Of a DNA stretch of 64,000 nt, positions 53,820 through 63,619 are shown one piece after another (within the stretch, counting starts at the first letter, position 1; each line of letters begins with the position of its first letter). Made by a program: the position numbers and the translations under genes. Under the pieces are notes generated by a model, which searched no databases, had not been told where the DNA came from, and saw nothing but the letters and a program-made list of their open reading frames with translations. The DNA is taken from assembly GCA_030431525.1 (NCBI GenBank), contig JAUIJC010000005.1, positions 1 to 64,000 of the forward strand, given 5' to 3'. The stretch is from Bacteroidia bacterium. GTDB taxonomy: Bacteria; Bacteroidota; Bacteroidia; Cytophagales; JAAEPT01.

Positions 53820-54472
53820 GGGTTTTACTCAGCCTGCTGTTTTGTCTGCTGATTTCGTGGCCTTCAATGGCTACGGACATGGCTGATGAGGTGATTGAGC
53901 GCGTTCGGGAAAAGATTGGAAAGGTCAAGGGCTTTAGTGCCAATGTGGCTTTGGAGCTGGATGTGGACTTTATTCGGATGCCCACCAAATACGCGGCAAT
54001 GGCTTATCACCCACCAAAGGAGGCGAAGTTTGATTCCGAGGATTTTATTGTTGTGCCCAAAAGGGGACTGGATTTTACCTATGAGGATTTATTCAAATAC
54101 GAGTATTCCAGTTTGTATGTAGGTGAAGAAATGGTCAATGACCAAAAGGTGCATGTCGTCAAGATTATTCCTTTGGAGAATAAATCAAAAGTGGTGTTGG
54201 CGACCTTGTTTATCGATCAAAAAACGGATCAGATTCTTCGGTCTGAAATCAATACCAGAAGTCACGGCACCTACTTGATTGATATGAAGTTTGATCAAGT
54301 AAAATACAATTTGCCCAGTGAAATGGTCATCACCTTTGAAATGGAAAAATTCAACCTTCCACTGAAATACTTGGGCAAGAACGTGGATGTGGACAAGAAA
54401 AAAATGAAGTCCGAGGGACCCAAAACCGGACGAATGATTTTGAGTTTCTCGGACTACAAGGTTGAGCTTTAG
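53789..54472 (+). CDS. LolA-like exported protein (227 aa)
   Basis: A signal peptide (about 1-28) is followed by an antiparallel-sheet pattern of the LolA/outer-membrane-lipoprotein-sorting type: VRDKIGKVKGFSANVALEL-like start, then FDSEDFIVVPKRGLDF, VVLATLFIDQKTDQILRSEI and SEMVITFEMEKF. LolA proper carries lipoproteins across the periplasm. This protein lacks a full match, and may instead bind a substrate handled by the adjoining ABC transporter. It overlaps the permease gene by 31 bases, so it is part of the same operon. The assignment is by fold pattern. Confidence 0.65.
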   Translation: MVFQEKRFGIRVLLSLLFCLLISWPSMATDMADEVIERVREKIGKVKGFSANVALELDVDFIRMPTKYAAMAYHPPKEAKFDSEDFIVVPKRGLDFTYEDLFKYEYSSLYVGEEMVNDQKVHVVKIIPLENKSKVVLATLFIDQKTDQILRSEINTRSHGTYLIDMKFDQVKYNLPSEMVITFEMEKFNLPLKYLGKNVDVDKKKMKSEGPKTGRMILSFSDYKVEL

Positions 54473-54493
54473 AGCTGAAAAGGAGTTGATTTT

Positions 54494-54556
54494 TTTAACC
54501 ACGGAGAAAGGGAGGAAAGGAGCTTTTTTCCCTGCTTCCTTACCTCAGTGGTTAAA
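54494..54556. repeat. AACCACGGAG-type inverted repeat, copy 3
   Basis: TTTAACCAC (54494-54502) and GTGGTTAAA (54548-54556) are perfect arms around a purine-rich left half (GGAGAAAGGGAGGAAAGGAG). It is related to the elements at 5757-5918 and 36576-36679. It lies between the convergent LolA-like and DUF1963-like genes. Confidence 0.68.
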
Positions 54557-54571
54557 GTCTTTTTTCCTCAA

Positions 54572-55384
54572 TTACCCACAAGCCCAGTCTAAAACGCTGT
54601 TTAGTAAATCGATTTGGCCATTGCCTCCGCCCATGTTGGCGTTGCCAAGGTCTTCCTCAAATTCGATATAGAACGGACTGAACTCTGGAGTAGCTTGTAC
54701 CGGACTTGCTGTTCCTCCAAAATGGTTTTGCCCAAAGAAGCGTTGGCTTAGCTTCAATTTTTCTCCTTGGTCGGAATGCATAGGAATATAGGCCTCAGGG
54801 TCATCCTCATCCGGCCAATCCTCCAAAGGACGTCCTACGTTGGGGTCATCATCCCTTTCTCCGAGCACAACAAATTGACCCTTTTGGTCATGGTCGTAAG
54901 CGTTCATACCGTCGTCCGACTCATATTCTGGATAGACGCAGGTCTTCTCGTTCGGTAGGTCAGTCTTTTTTCCTTTGAACTCTGCTTCCGTGAGCCAGAT
55001 CAATGCCCAGCCCCCTTCAATGATATCCTCCATGTATTTTTCTTGAGGATGTCTATTCTCAATGTGAGAAAGCAGCGTTTTCCAGAAGATATCTGCACCG
55101 TCTTTTGGGTAGGCCTTGTGGCCCCCAAAGGCTTTGCGCACGCCTTTTACCTCATCGGCAACATGGTCGTCGGCTTGGAAAAGGGAAATGGCGACAAACT
55201 CCGGTCCTTGGACCCGATATTCCTCAGGAACCAAAAGGGTGAACAAGTGCGCCATCGGCAACCCGTTGGTACGGCTCCTAGGCCATTGGTTTGCGGAAAT
55301 ACCCGCAGGGCGACCAAATGCCCAACCTTGCTGTTGGTTTTGGTCAGTAAGCTCGATGTTGAAAGCTTTTGTAGGCGTTGTCAT
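54572..55384 (-). CDS. Hypothetical protein, possibly DUF1963-like (270 aa)
   Basis: No confident family. A WP-containing opening (GISANQWPRSRTNGLPMAH), then FVAISLFQADDH and an acidic central part (about 170-205, EDWPDEDDPEAYIPMHSDQG), recall the YwqG/DUF1963 family, but similarity is weak. No signal peptide or membrane helix. It overlaps the flavoprotein gene by the ATGA junction at 55381-55384, so its translation is coupled. The function is unknown. Confidence 0.6.
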   Translation of the reverse strand: MTTPTKAFNIELTDQNQQQGWAFGRPAGISANQWPRSRTNGLPMAHLFTLLVPEEYRVQGPEFVAISLFQADDHVADEVKGVRKAFGGHKAYPKDGADIFWKTLLSHIENRHPQEKYMEDIIEGGWALIWLTEAEFKGKKTDLPNEKTCVYPEYESDDGMNAYDHDQKGQFVVLGERDDDPNVGRPLEDWPDEDDPEAYIPMHSDQGEKLKLSQRFFGQNHFGGTASPVQATPEFSPFYIEFEEDLGNANMGGGNGQIDLLNSVLDWACG

Positions 55385-56622
55385 TCGTGTTCGAATTTGC
55401 TTGCGACCCCTTGCATGGCCAACCATGCTGTAGTCCAAGCCGCTTGGAAGTTGAAGCCGCCAGTGATGGCGTCAATGTTAAGCACTTCGCCCGCAAAATA
55501 GAGATTTGGGAAAATATTACTCTCCATGGTGGAAAAATTTACTTCGGGTAAGTCCACACCACCGGCTGTGACAAACTCATCCTTGAAGGTCGCCTTACCC
55601 GTTACCTGATATTCGCCTTGGGCAATTTCGGTGGCCAATTTGTTAAGCTGCTTTTTGCCCACATCCCCCCAGCGCATTTCCTCGGGAATGCCAGAAATTT
55701 CTGTCAGTCGTTTCCAGAGTCGTGAGGGAAGCCCAAACTGCGTATTTCCACATACCTTTTTTTTGTTGTTTTCCTCCTTGATGCTGGTCAATGCTTCCCT
55801 GAGTCCGTCAAAATGGAATTCGGGAGCAAAGTTGGTTTGCAGGGTGAAGGTGTAATTCTTTTCGTGAAGCTCTTTGGCGCCCCAAGCAGATAGTCGGAGA
55901 ATCGCCGGACCGCTCACACCCCAATGGGTGATGAGGAATGGGCCTTCCTCTTGTAGTTTGCTTCCAGCAACGCGAACCTTTGCCGGCATCGCCACACCCG
56001 ATAAACCATCTAATCGAGGGTCGTTTTTGATGACAAAAGTGAATAGAGAGGGAACAGGTGGGACAATGCTGTGACCGAGTTTTTCCAATGCCTCAAAAGT
56101 GCGTCGGTCGCTGCCGGTGGCCACAAGGACAAAATCAGTCGTAAGGGTGGAACCGTCTGTCAGGGATAACCTCCATTTTTCCCCTTCCTGTTCGTAGGAT
56201 TGAACGCCGAGTCCTTTTCTGACTTGGACGCCATGCTCAATCACACCTTTTTGGAAACAGTCGATTATGGTCTGTGAGCTGTCTGTGGTTGGAAACATGC
56301 GGTTATCCGCCTCGGTCTTTAATTCCACGCCTCGCTCCTTGAACCAGTCGATGGTGTCTTGTGGCTGAAAGTGCTTGAAAGCTTTTTTCAGGCGATTCGC
56401 TCCACGAGGATAGTTTTTGGATAAAGGTCCAGCAGAGAAACAGGCATGGGTTACATTACAGCGCCCGCCACCCGAAATTTTCACCTTGCTGAGCGTTTTG
56501 GGGCTTCGCTCCAACATGATGATTTCAACGGCATCCGTTTTTGAGGCGAGCACATTCGCTGCAAAAAATCCTGCGGCGCCACCGCCCACGATGACCAATC
56601 GTTTTTTGTTTCCCTGTTCCAT
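55381..56622 (-). CDS. BaiN/HI0933-like FAD-dependent oxidoreductase (413 aa)
   Basis: N-terminal Rossmann FAD motif LVIVGGGAAGFFAANVLA (about 9-26), then VKISGGGRCNVTHACF (about 48-63), FKHFQPQDTIDWFKERGVEL and LVATGSDRRTFEALEKLGHS. The C-terminal part has TAGGVDLPEVNFSTMESN and LYFAGEVLNIDAITGGFNFQ, which closes over the flavin. This set marks the HI0933/BaiN family, whose reactions are largely uncharacterised (BaiN reduces bile-acid intermediates in gut bacteria). An exact -7 box sits only 4 nt upstream of the ATG at 56622. It is followed by an overlapping hypothetical gene. Confidence 0.9.
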   Translation of the reverse strand: MEQGNKKRLVIVGGGAAGFFAANVLASKTDAVEIIMLERSPKTLSKVKISGGGRCNVTHACFSAGPLSKNYPRGANRLKKAFKHFQPQDTIDWFKERGVELKTEADNRMFPTTDSSQTIIDCFQKGVIEHGVQVRKGLGVQSYEQEGEKWRLSLTDGSTLTTDFVLVATGSDRRTFEALEKLGHSIVPPVPSLFTFVIKNDPRLDGLSGVAMPAKVRVAGSKLQEEGPFLITHWGVSGPAILRLSAWGAKELHEKNYTFTLQTNFAPEFHFDGLREALTSIKEENNKKKVCGNTQFGLPSRLWKRLTEISGIPEEMRWGDVGKKQLNKLATEIAQGEYQVTGKATFKDEFVTAGGVDLPEVNFSTMESNIFPNLYFAGEVLNIDAITGGFNFQAAWTTAWLAMQGVASKFEHE

Positions 56623-56626
56623 GGGG

Positions 56627-56634
56627 CAAAGATA
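56627..56634 (-). promoter_or_regulatory. -7 box abutting the flavoprotein start (TATCTTTG)
   Basis: The minus-strand TATCTTTG is an exact TAnnTTTG match. Only CCCC separates it from the ATG at 56622, so the transcript would start at or inside the start codon (leaderless). No -33 element is evident. Confidence 0.5.
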
Positions 56635-56664
56635 GGGGGATTTTGGGGTGTGGGGCATAATCGC

Positions 56665-56679
56665 AGGGCACAAGGCCCT
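56665..56679. repeat. REP-like hairpin fragment
   Basis: AGGGCacaagGCCCT is a short perfect stem within sequence resembling the TAGCCCTG-type modules at 12295 and 58475. It lies between guaB and the flavoprotein promoter. Confidence 0.4.
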
Positions 56680-56721
56680 ACGTTACGGAGGCTGTTTGTT
56701 GTTTAAGGGTAAGGATATGAA

Positions 56722-56755
56722 AAAAGCCACCCTGAATTTCTTCAAGGTGGCTTTG
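56722..56755 (-). terminator. Terminator of guaB
   Basis: GCCACCcTGAAtttcTTCAaGGTGGC (core 56726-56751), extended by AAA/TTT, forms a compact stem. On the minus strand it ends in a T run 45 bases past the guaB stop codon. Confidence 0.9.
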
Positions 56756-56799
56756 GTATGAATACAGAGTTATGGTTAAACTCTTCTAATCTCTAAAGA

Positions 56800-58302
<1,503 letters not shown>

Positions 58303-58305
58303 GAA

Positions 58306-58313
58306 CAAAAATA
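58306..58313 (-). promoter_or_regulatory. -7 promoter box of guaB (TATTTTTG)
   Basis: The minus-strand TATTTTTG matches TAnnTTTG exactly, 36 nt before the ATG. A weak T-rich stretch lies about 20 nt upstream at the -33 position. Confidence 0.5.
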
Positions 58314-58420
58314 CGGAGAATGGGTGAGGTTTCTAAAAATGTGGGGGAAATATTTTTGGGTTGCCTTGGATGTGAATGGGGTGTGACGGGGTTTGGTCGA
58401 TGGGTGGGTTGTCGTGTAGT

Positions 58421-58518
58421 CGATGGGTTAAAACCCATCGCTGGCGGATAGCCGTCCTTTCAGGACTGTGATTATAGCCCTGTAGGGGCGGTTCTCCATA
58501 GCGGGGGATGAAATCCTC
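58421..58518. repeat. REP-like composite module
   Basis: CGATGGGTTAAAACCCATCG (58421-58440), GTCCTttcAGGAC (58454-58466), GCCCTgtaGGGGC (58477-58489) and a GGGGATGAAATCCTCC hairpin (58504-58519) occur in a row. Hairpin types, loops and the linker TTCTCCAnAGC are shared with 12894-12994. It occupies the gap between guaB and the small lipoprotein gene. Confidence 0.75.
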
Positions 58519-58551
58519 CGTCACGATAGAATTTTAGATTTCCAGATGATT

Positions 58552-59109
58552 TTACCAATTAATATCCCCATCCACCTTATAAAAAGCATCCTCACCCACA
58601 GGAATATGATGGTCAACAACCTGTTCGTAGCTCTTCAGTTTATTGTTTGTAAAAATTGCCTTCAAATGCTTTTTGGAAATATATAGGGTATTGCTGTCTA
58701 CAAGCACAGCCTCAAATTGCACGGGTGTTTGATTGGCATCCACGGTTTCCTTGGCCCAAACGATGGTGCCCAATCCATCGGGTTTTCTGGTGTGGGTGGT
58801 GATTTGAAGCCCAGCGCTGTCCTTGGTGCTGGTTTCAAAGGCGGTGGCCAAGATGGGTTTGTCGAGAGTGGCCTCTTGGAAAATCGCCAATTCCTTTGAC
58901 CACTCTACTTTCTTTTGGGAGATCGCCTCCGAAGAGTCGTTGAAAAGTACCGTTTTATTGATGCTTGGCTGAAGGGAGTCCAATAGGCTGATTTGTCCTT
59001 CCAAAAAGCTATGGTTGAAAAAGACGCCGTTGGAGACGCTTTTCTTGTTTTGCTGGCAGGATGCGAGGAGGGATAGGAAACAGATTATTAAGGGGAAGGA
59101 AAGTCGCAT
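58552..59109 (-). CDS. Hypothetical lipoprotein (185 aa)
   Basis: The signal ends LLASC (Cys about 18) followed by QQNKKS. The mature part is polar with several predicted strands (LILKAIFTNNKL-like end, TSTKDSAGLQITTHTRKPDG in the middle). No known family. The ATG at 59109 begins 2 bases after the stop of the membrane-protein gene upstream (59112-59630), so the two form a small operon, in an order membrane protein then lipoprotein. Confidence 0.65.
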   Translation of the reverse strand: MRLSFPLIICFLSLLASCQQNKKSVSNGVFFNHSFLEGQISLLDSLQPSINKTVLFNDSSEAISQKKVEWSKELAIFQEATLDKPILATAFETSTKDSAGLQITTHTRKPDGLGTIVWAKETVDANQTPVQFEAVLVDSNTLYISKKHLKAIFTNNKLKSYEQVVDHHIPVGEDAFYKVDGDINW

Positions 59110-59111
59110 TT

Positions 59112-59630
59112 TTACTGAAGATTTTTTGGGTAGAATACCAAGTAACAAATACTGCATACAGCGGAAAATATCACTGAAAGCGCCTGTTGTTCTTTTTTGA
59201 GGTGTAGTGCGTATGCCTCAAGTGTGGATGTACCAATGATTTTTCCATGGTTTGCAAGGAAATAACCTTCTGCCGTTTTTATGGGAATAGCAGTGATGTT
59301 GGCAAAATTGGTCACCAAGAAGATGAAGCTATAGGCAACAAGTCCAAAGGTAATTGCCTTCAGTAAAAATGGCGCATTGGCAAAGGGCCAAAATATTTTG
59401 GTTTCTATCCCAAGTGATTTCAATCGTATTTTTTCATTAGGGAGGTAGAAGGCGATGAGGATTAAAAGTAGCGCCAGAAGAAATGGTGCTTGTGATAGGA
59501 GGTTATCGAAAAAGGTAGAGACATGGACTGGCCTCCCGATTATTAGTGCCAAACAATGGACTCCCAAAAAAAGCAATGCCCCAATAGCGCTTAAGGAAAA
59601 GCAGATGATCTTGAACGTTCTTAGGGACAT
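59112..59630 (-). CDS. Hypothetical four-helix membrane protein (172 aa)
   Basis: Four hydrophobic segments at about residues 8-28, 45-63, 86-108 and 148-166 with short loops. The product has no recognisable motif and no family that I know. It precedes the lipoprotein gene at 58552-59109 by 2 bases on the same strand. No promoter consensus is obvious upstream. A role together with the lipoprotein is likely from gene spacing only. Confidence 0.6.
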   Translation of the reverse strand: MSLRTFKIICFSLSAIGALLFLGVHCLALIIGRPVHVSTFFDNLLSQAPFLLALLLILIAFYLPNEKIRLKSLGIETKIFWPFANAPFLLKAITFGLVAYSFIFLVTNFANITAIPIKTAEGYFLANHGKIIGTSTLEAYALHLKKEQQALSVIFSAVCSICYLVFYPKNLQ

Positions 59631-59639
59631 GGGTTTAGT

Positions 59640-59942
59640 TTAGTTAGCGGTGGATGCCGTGCAGTCCTTTCGTTTATAGTGTTTTGAAAACAGGACTTTA
59701 TAGGTTCCTCCTCCAAAACAACCCACGGTTCTTTTTTGCTTTTGCTTGGAAATCATCTTTCCGCAGGGGTTGTATGTTTTTCGTGTTGTGTAAATAGTTG
59801 GATTAAATCGTCCTAAAGGATATGTGTGCTTTTTGTAAGTAAGGGTTTTGTTGCCATTCGAGTGAATAAATGTATCCACTAAAATTTTAGGTTTACAGGA
59901 GAAAAGACAACCAAAGAAAAAAAGTGCAAACAGCTTCCTCAT
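59640..59942 (-). CDS. Hypothetical small lipoprotein (100 aa)
   Basis: The signal peptide ends LFSC (Cys about 16), followed by a very basic mature part with Thr, Tyr and Lys (KTLTYKKHTYPLGRFNPT) and three further Cys residues that may form a disulfide. I do not recognise the family. The ATG at 59942 was chosen over an upstream in-frame start in the heptad hairpin, since it starts the signal peptide. The gene is minus-strand like its neighbours. Confidence 0.55.
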   Translation of the reverse strand: MRKLFALFFFGCLFSCKPKILVDTFIHSNGNKTLTYKKHTYPLGRFNPTIYTTRKTYNPCGKMISKQKQKRTVGCFGGGTYKVLFSKHYKRKDCTASTAN

Positions 59943-59951
59943 AATAAAAAA

Positions 59952-60013
59952 ACGGAGTATCAAGCCGAATCCAAAGCCCTTTAGGACTCTGTACTCCGTA
60001 CTCAATACTCCGT
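59952..60013 (-). terminator. Heptad hairpin downstream of gpmI
   Basis: ACGGAGTAT (59952-59960) pairs perfectly with ATACTCCGT (60005-60013). On the right side CTCTGTA, CTCCGTA, CTCAATA and CTCCGTG repeat every 7 bases (59987-60014). An A run at 59945-59951 gives a T run on the minus strand. It lies just past the gpmI stop codon. Confidence 0.65.
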
Positions 60014-60027
60014 GTTCAATTCAAAAA

Positions 60028-61536
60028 TTAAAGGAGAGACTCTCCAGTCATATCAGCAGGTTTCTCAACACCGATCAACTCAAGGATGGTAGGAGCGAGG
60101 TCGCCCAACTTACCGTCTTTGATTGGTGAGTTGTAGTTGTCGTCCACCAAGATACATGGTACCAAAGACGTAGTGTGCGCCGTGTTTGGCGTGCCGTCTG
60201 GGTTGATCATGCAGTCAGAGTTACCGTGGTCGGCGATAACGATGGTAGAGTAACCGTTCTCCAAACCAGCAGAGATCACTTCGTTGGCGCACTGGTCAAC
60301 AGCTTCACAAGCCTTAACAGCGGCCTCGAATACGCCAGTGTGGCCCACCATGTCTGGGTTGGCGAAGTTCAAGCAAACGAAGTCAACCTCGCCCTCTTTC
60401 AACTCAGGGATGATTTTGTCCTTGATGTCGAAGGCGCTCATCTCAGGCTGAAGGTCGTAAGTGGCCACTTTTGGAGATGGGCACAACAAACGCTTCTCGC
60501 CGTCGAATGGCTCTTCCTGACCACCAGAGAAGAAGAACGTAACGTGAGGGTACTTTTCAGTCTCAGCAATACGGATTTGCTTCTTGCCAGCCTTAGACAA
60601 AGTCTCACCAAGTGTGTTGGTCAAGTTGTCCTTGTCGAAGATGACTTTTACGCCAGTGAAGCTGTCGTCGTAGTTCGTCATAGTGACGTAGTACAAGTCG
60701 AGCTTTTTCATGTCCTGCTCAGGGAAATCTTTCTGAGTCAAGGTCTGAGTGATTTCACGACCGCGGTCGGTGCGGAAGTTGAAGCAAAGCACCACGTCGC
60801 CTTCTTCAATGTTACCATCAACCTTGCTGTTGATGATTGGCTTGATGAATTCGTCGGTAACGTTATTGTCGTAAGATGCTTTTACAGAAGCCAACAAGTC
60901 GTCAGACGCCTCGCCAGTTCCTTTAACCATGGCGTCGTAAGCCAATTTCACGCGCTCCCAACGGTTGTCGCGGTCCATGGCGAAGTAACGGCCAGTAATG
61001 CTGGCAATGCTACCAACATTGGCGTCCAAGTGGTTCTGAAGGTCAGTCAAGTAGTTGAAACCGCCTTTCGGGTCAGTGTCACGACCGTCGGTGAAGGCGT
61101 GAACAAACACGTCTTTCAAGCCTTTTTCGGAAGCGATGCTGATCAAACCTTTCAAGTGGTCGATGTGGGCGTGAACACCACCGTCGGAAACCAATCCGAT
61201 GAAGTGCACTTTTTTGCCATTGGACTTTGCGTAATCGAGCGCCTCGATCAAGGTCTGCTCGTTGCCCAATGTTTTTTCTTCAACCGCCTTGTTGATTTTC
61301 ACCAAGTCTTGGTACACAATACGGCCAGCGCCGATGTTCATGTGGCCCACCTCGGAGTTACCCATCTGGCCGGCAGGAAGACCTACGGCCAAGCCGGAAG
61401 CTTCCAACTTGCTGTGCTGGTATTTGGCGAAGAGGGAATCAACGAAAGGCGTGTTGGCCTTTTCTATAGCGGACACCTTAGGGTCTACGGCAAGACCCCA
61501 GCCGTCCAAAATCATGAGGATCACTTTCTTATTCAT
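60028..61536 (-). CDS. gpmI: 2,3-bisphosphoglycerate-independent phosphoglycerate mutase (502 aa)
   Basis: GpmI interconverts 3- and 2-phosphoglycerate in glycolysis using two Mn2+ ions. It belongs to the alkaline-phosphatase superfamily: VILMILDGWGLA (first metal Asp about residue 11), GLPAGQMGNSEVGHMNIGAG (catalytic Ser about 61), HAFTDGRDTDPKGG (about 154), ITGRYFAMDRDNRWERV (about 187) and the C-terminal VIADHGNSDCM (about 443) with a metal His. The length is standard. The ATG at 61536 is chosen because family proteins start with this strand. An exact -7 promoter box sits only 5 nt upstream, suggesting a leaderless transcript. Confidence 0.96.
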   Translation of the reverse strand: MNKKVILMILDGWGLAVDPKVSAIEKANTPFVDSLFAKYQHSKLEASGLAVGLPAGQMGNSEVGHMNIGAGRIVYQDLVKINKAVEEKTLGNEQTLIEALDYAKSNGKKVHFIGLVSDGGVHAHIDHLKGLISIASEKGLKDVFVHAFTDGRDTDPKGGFNYLTDLQNHLDANVGSIASITGRYFAMDRDNRWERVKLAYDAMVKGTGEASDDLLASVKASYDNNVTDEFIKPIINSKVDGNIEEGDVVLCFNFRTDRGREITQTLTQKDFPEQDMKKLDLYYVTMTNYDDSFTGVKVIFDKDNLTNTLGETLSKAGKKQIRIAETEKYPHVTFFFSGGQEEPFDGEKRLLCPSPKVATYDLQPEMSAFDIKDKIIPELKEGEVDFVCLNFANPDMVGHTGVFEAAVKACEAVDQCANEVISAGLENGYSTIVIADHGNSDCMINPDGTPNTAHTTSLVPCILVDDNYNSPIKDGKLGDLAPTILELIGVEKPADMTGESLL

Positions 61537-61541
61537 GGGGG

Positions 61542-61549
61542 CAAAGGTA
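61542..61549 (-). promoter_or_regulatory. -7 box abutting the gpmI start (TACCTTTG)
   Basis: The minus-strand TACCTTTG is an exact TAnnTTTG match, separated from the ATG only by CCCCC. Transcription would begin within or beside the start codon. No clear -33 element. Confidence 0.5.
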
Positions 61550-61653
61550 CAAAAATGTTGGGAGAGCGTACAGGGGCAATCAGCCTCAAAGGGTTCCGGC
61601 ATTAACAGGGTGTAAGGTTGTCCATAAAACTGTTGCATTTAGGTCGCGGATTC

Positions 61654-61783
61654 AACCCCACCTCTGTCCTCCCCTTATCCAAGGGGAGGAGAATGTAACA
61701 GACAGCAGTTCTTAATTGTGGTTTTCACCGCATGGCCTGATGGTTTCTCCTCCCCTTTTTAAGGGGAGGACAGAGGTGGGGTT
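61654..61783. repeat. 130-bp dumbbell inverted repeat
   Basis: AACCCCACCTCTGTCCTCCC (start 61654) and its complement ending 61783 form 23-bp perfect terminal arms. Each end also contains its own hairpin, TCCTCCCCTTatccAAGGGGAGGA type (61667-61690 and 61747-61770). It has no coding capacity. It lies in the 343-base gap between the divergent gpmI and chitinase genes. It is similar to high-copy intergenic elements known in Bacteroidota. Confidence 0.75.
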
Positions 61784-61879
61784 GCCCCAGTACTCGGAGA
61801 TTAATATAGGTTTGATGTGGAAACTCAAAATTCACCCCCTGCCAGAATAATGTTAACTTTTAGGACACCTCTGGTTGTT

Positions 61880-63130
61880 ATGAAAAATCTCCTCTCCCTT
61901 CTCCTGACGCTTTCTTGTTGTTCATCGCTCTTCGCCCAAAAATCCCAAGAGCCAAAACAGTTCAACGGCAAGGAAATCATCGCCTATTATCCTTCGTGGC
62001 AGGTTTATGACCGTGAGAAGCTGATGACGCCGGACAAGCTGAATTACCGCAAGGTGTCCACCATTATTTATGCGTTTTTCAGGCCAGACCATCAAGGAGG
62101 AATTCATGGCTTGGACGCCTTTGCGGATGAATTGGTGTTGAAGGGCCAACGCGATTGGCGGGCACAGGGCGATGAAGCCTATTATGTACCGGGAACTTCG
62201 CTGGTGAAATTGGCGCACGCCAAAAAAGTGAAGGTGTTGATTTCGATTGGGGGCTGGGAGCATTCCAAGTATTTCTCTGCATTGGCTAGTGATTCCAGCA
62301 GTCGGGTGCGATTTGCGGAGGAATGTGTGGGTTTGGTCAAAACCTATGACATCGACGGGGTGGACATCGATTGGGAGTATCCATGTTTTCGGGGAAGCGT
62401 TGCGGACAAAGAGAATTTCACCTTGATGTTGGCGGAAATCCGAAAGGCTTTTGATGCTTACAATGAGAGTTTGAAACCACGCCGGAGAAAGCCTTTGAGT
62501 TTGGTGATTTCTACCTCTTCGGCTCCGGAACATGCCCGAAATATCGATTGGCCGAATGTGCTTCCCTTGGTGGATTACGTGAATGTGATGACCTATGACT
62601 TTTCGGGAAGCTGGTCGCCCAAGACTTCGCATAAGTCGCCCTTGTATTCGACGGAAAACCAACCCGAGTCCATTGATTCATCCATCACTTATTACACGGA
62701 GGTATTGAAGGTACCAGATAGCCTTATGAATATTGGTGTGGCGTTCAACGGCAATGCGATTGTTTGTCGTGAGGGAAAAGTGGGGCTGGGGGAGTATCAC
62801 CTTCGGAAATACGATAAGGGCAGTTTTCCTGCGGATCAGGGGCAACCGACCTACTACAATATTCAGAGTGGCTTAGGGCAATTTTCCCTTCATTATGATT
62901 CTACAGCCCAAGTGCCCTATGCCTTGGGGCTGGAACGAAACAGCTTTCTCAGCTTTGAGAATCCACAATCAATAAACGCCAAGATTGATTTTATACGTCA
63001 GCAAAATCTGCATGGAATGGTGATTTGGGACATCACCGGAGATGCCATTGAAACCAAGGCAGGTTCGGGGTATATCAGAAAGACGCCTTTGTTGGATGCG
63101 GTTTATGAGGGGATGAAGGAGGGGGAGTGA
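61880..63130 (+). CDS. GH18 chitinase, secreted (416 aa)
   Basis: A signal peptide (about 1-20, ending SLFAQ) is followed by a GH18 TIM barrel: IAYYPSWQVYDREKL, VLISIGGWEHSKYF (about 120), the catalytic DxxDxDxE signature as DGVDIDWEYP (about 158-167, Glu acid/base), YVNVMTYDFSGSW (about 235) and a final GMVIWDITGDA (about 378). The active site is complete, so chitin or chito-oligosaccharide hydrolysis is expected. No T9SS sorting domain or carbohydrate-binding module is seen, so it may be periplasmic or type-I-like exported. The ATG at 61880 starts the signal peptide. Confidence 0.94.
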   Translation: MKNLLSLLLTLSCCSSLFAQKSQEPKQFNGKEIIAYYPSWQVYDREKLMTPDKLNYRKVSTIIYAFFRPDHQGGIHGLDAFADELVLKGQRDWRAQGDEAYYVPGTSLVKLAHAKKVKVLISIGGWEHSKYFSALASDSSSRVRFAEECVGLVKTYDIDGVDIDWEYPCFRGSVADKENFTLMLAEIRKAFDAYNESLKPRRRKPLSLVISTSSAPEHARNIDWPNVLPLVDYVNVMTYDFSGSWSPKTSHKSPLYSTENQPESIDSSITYYTEVLKVPDSLMNIGVAFNGNAIVCREGKVGLGEYHLRKYDKGSFPADQGQPTYYNIQSGLGQFSLHYDSTAQVPYALGLERNSFLSFENPQSINAKIDFIRQQNLHGMVIWDITGDAIETKAGSGYIRKTPLLDAVYEGMKEGE

Positions 63131-63139
63131 GTTCAAGAT

Positions 63140-63574
63140 TTACCAGTTCGTCCAAAGGCGAATTGAGCTTATTCGATTTTTAGCGGTGTCAATCTCAATA
63201 TGACTGTCAGTCAGAAATTGATTGAAGCTTTTCTCTACCGAGGATGTCTTTTCATAAATGTTTCCCACCTTAATCTTTGTTGGAGTTCTGTCAGAACTTA
63301 GGATGAGGCTTGAGTCTCGTATTTCGAACTCAGATAATTGGTGATTGTAAAAATCGAAGTGGGAGTTGCTGATGTAATACCTGTTGAAGTGATCGTCAAT
63401 CATTTCATTGTACAGTGTAGCTGACGAATCGTAGGAGAAAACCTTGTCTTCGGTCAGCATTACTTTTTGATCACTTAACCTGCTTACGATAAACAATTTG
63501 TCACTCCTTTTTTGGCTGGAAGAAATCATTAACCAGCTTGCCAATAGGAAAAATGCTCGTAAGGTTGGAGCCAT
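63140..63574 (-). CDS. Hypothetical secreted protein (144 aa)
   Basis: A signal-like segment (about 1-20) is followed by a polar, beta-rich sequence with many Ser, Asp and Tyr (MIDDHFNRYYISNSHFDFYN). I do not recognise a family. It ends 10 bases from the convergent chitinase stop codon and starts 46 bases from the adhesin gene ending at 63620 on the same strand. It may be the last gene of that adhesin's operon. No further inference is made. Confidence 0.55.
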   Translation of the reverse strand: MAPTLRAFFLLASWLMISSSQKRSDKLFIVSRLSDQKVMLTEDKVFSYDSSATLYNEMIDDHFNRYYISNSHFDFYNHQLSEFEIRDSSLILSSDRTPTKIKVGNIYEKTSSVEKSFNQFLTDSHIEIDTAKNRISSIRLWTNW

Positions 63575-63619
63575 GAGTAGAGATTGTGATTGTTAAAAAT
63601 CAAGGCTTGTTTTTCACGT

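Noticed and set aside
60175-61605. Long plus-strand ORF (476 codons) opposite gpmI
   Set aside because: It mirrors the phosphoglycerate mutase gene; its translation has no recognisable domain and no signal features.
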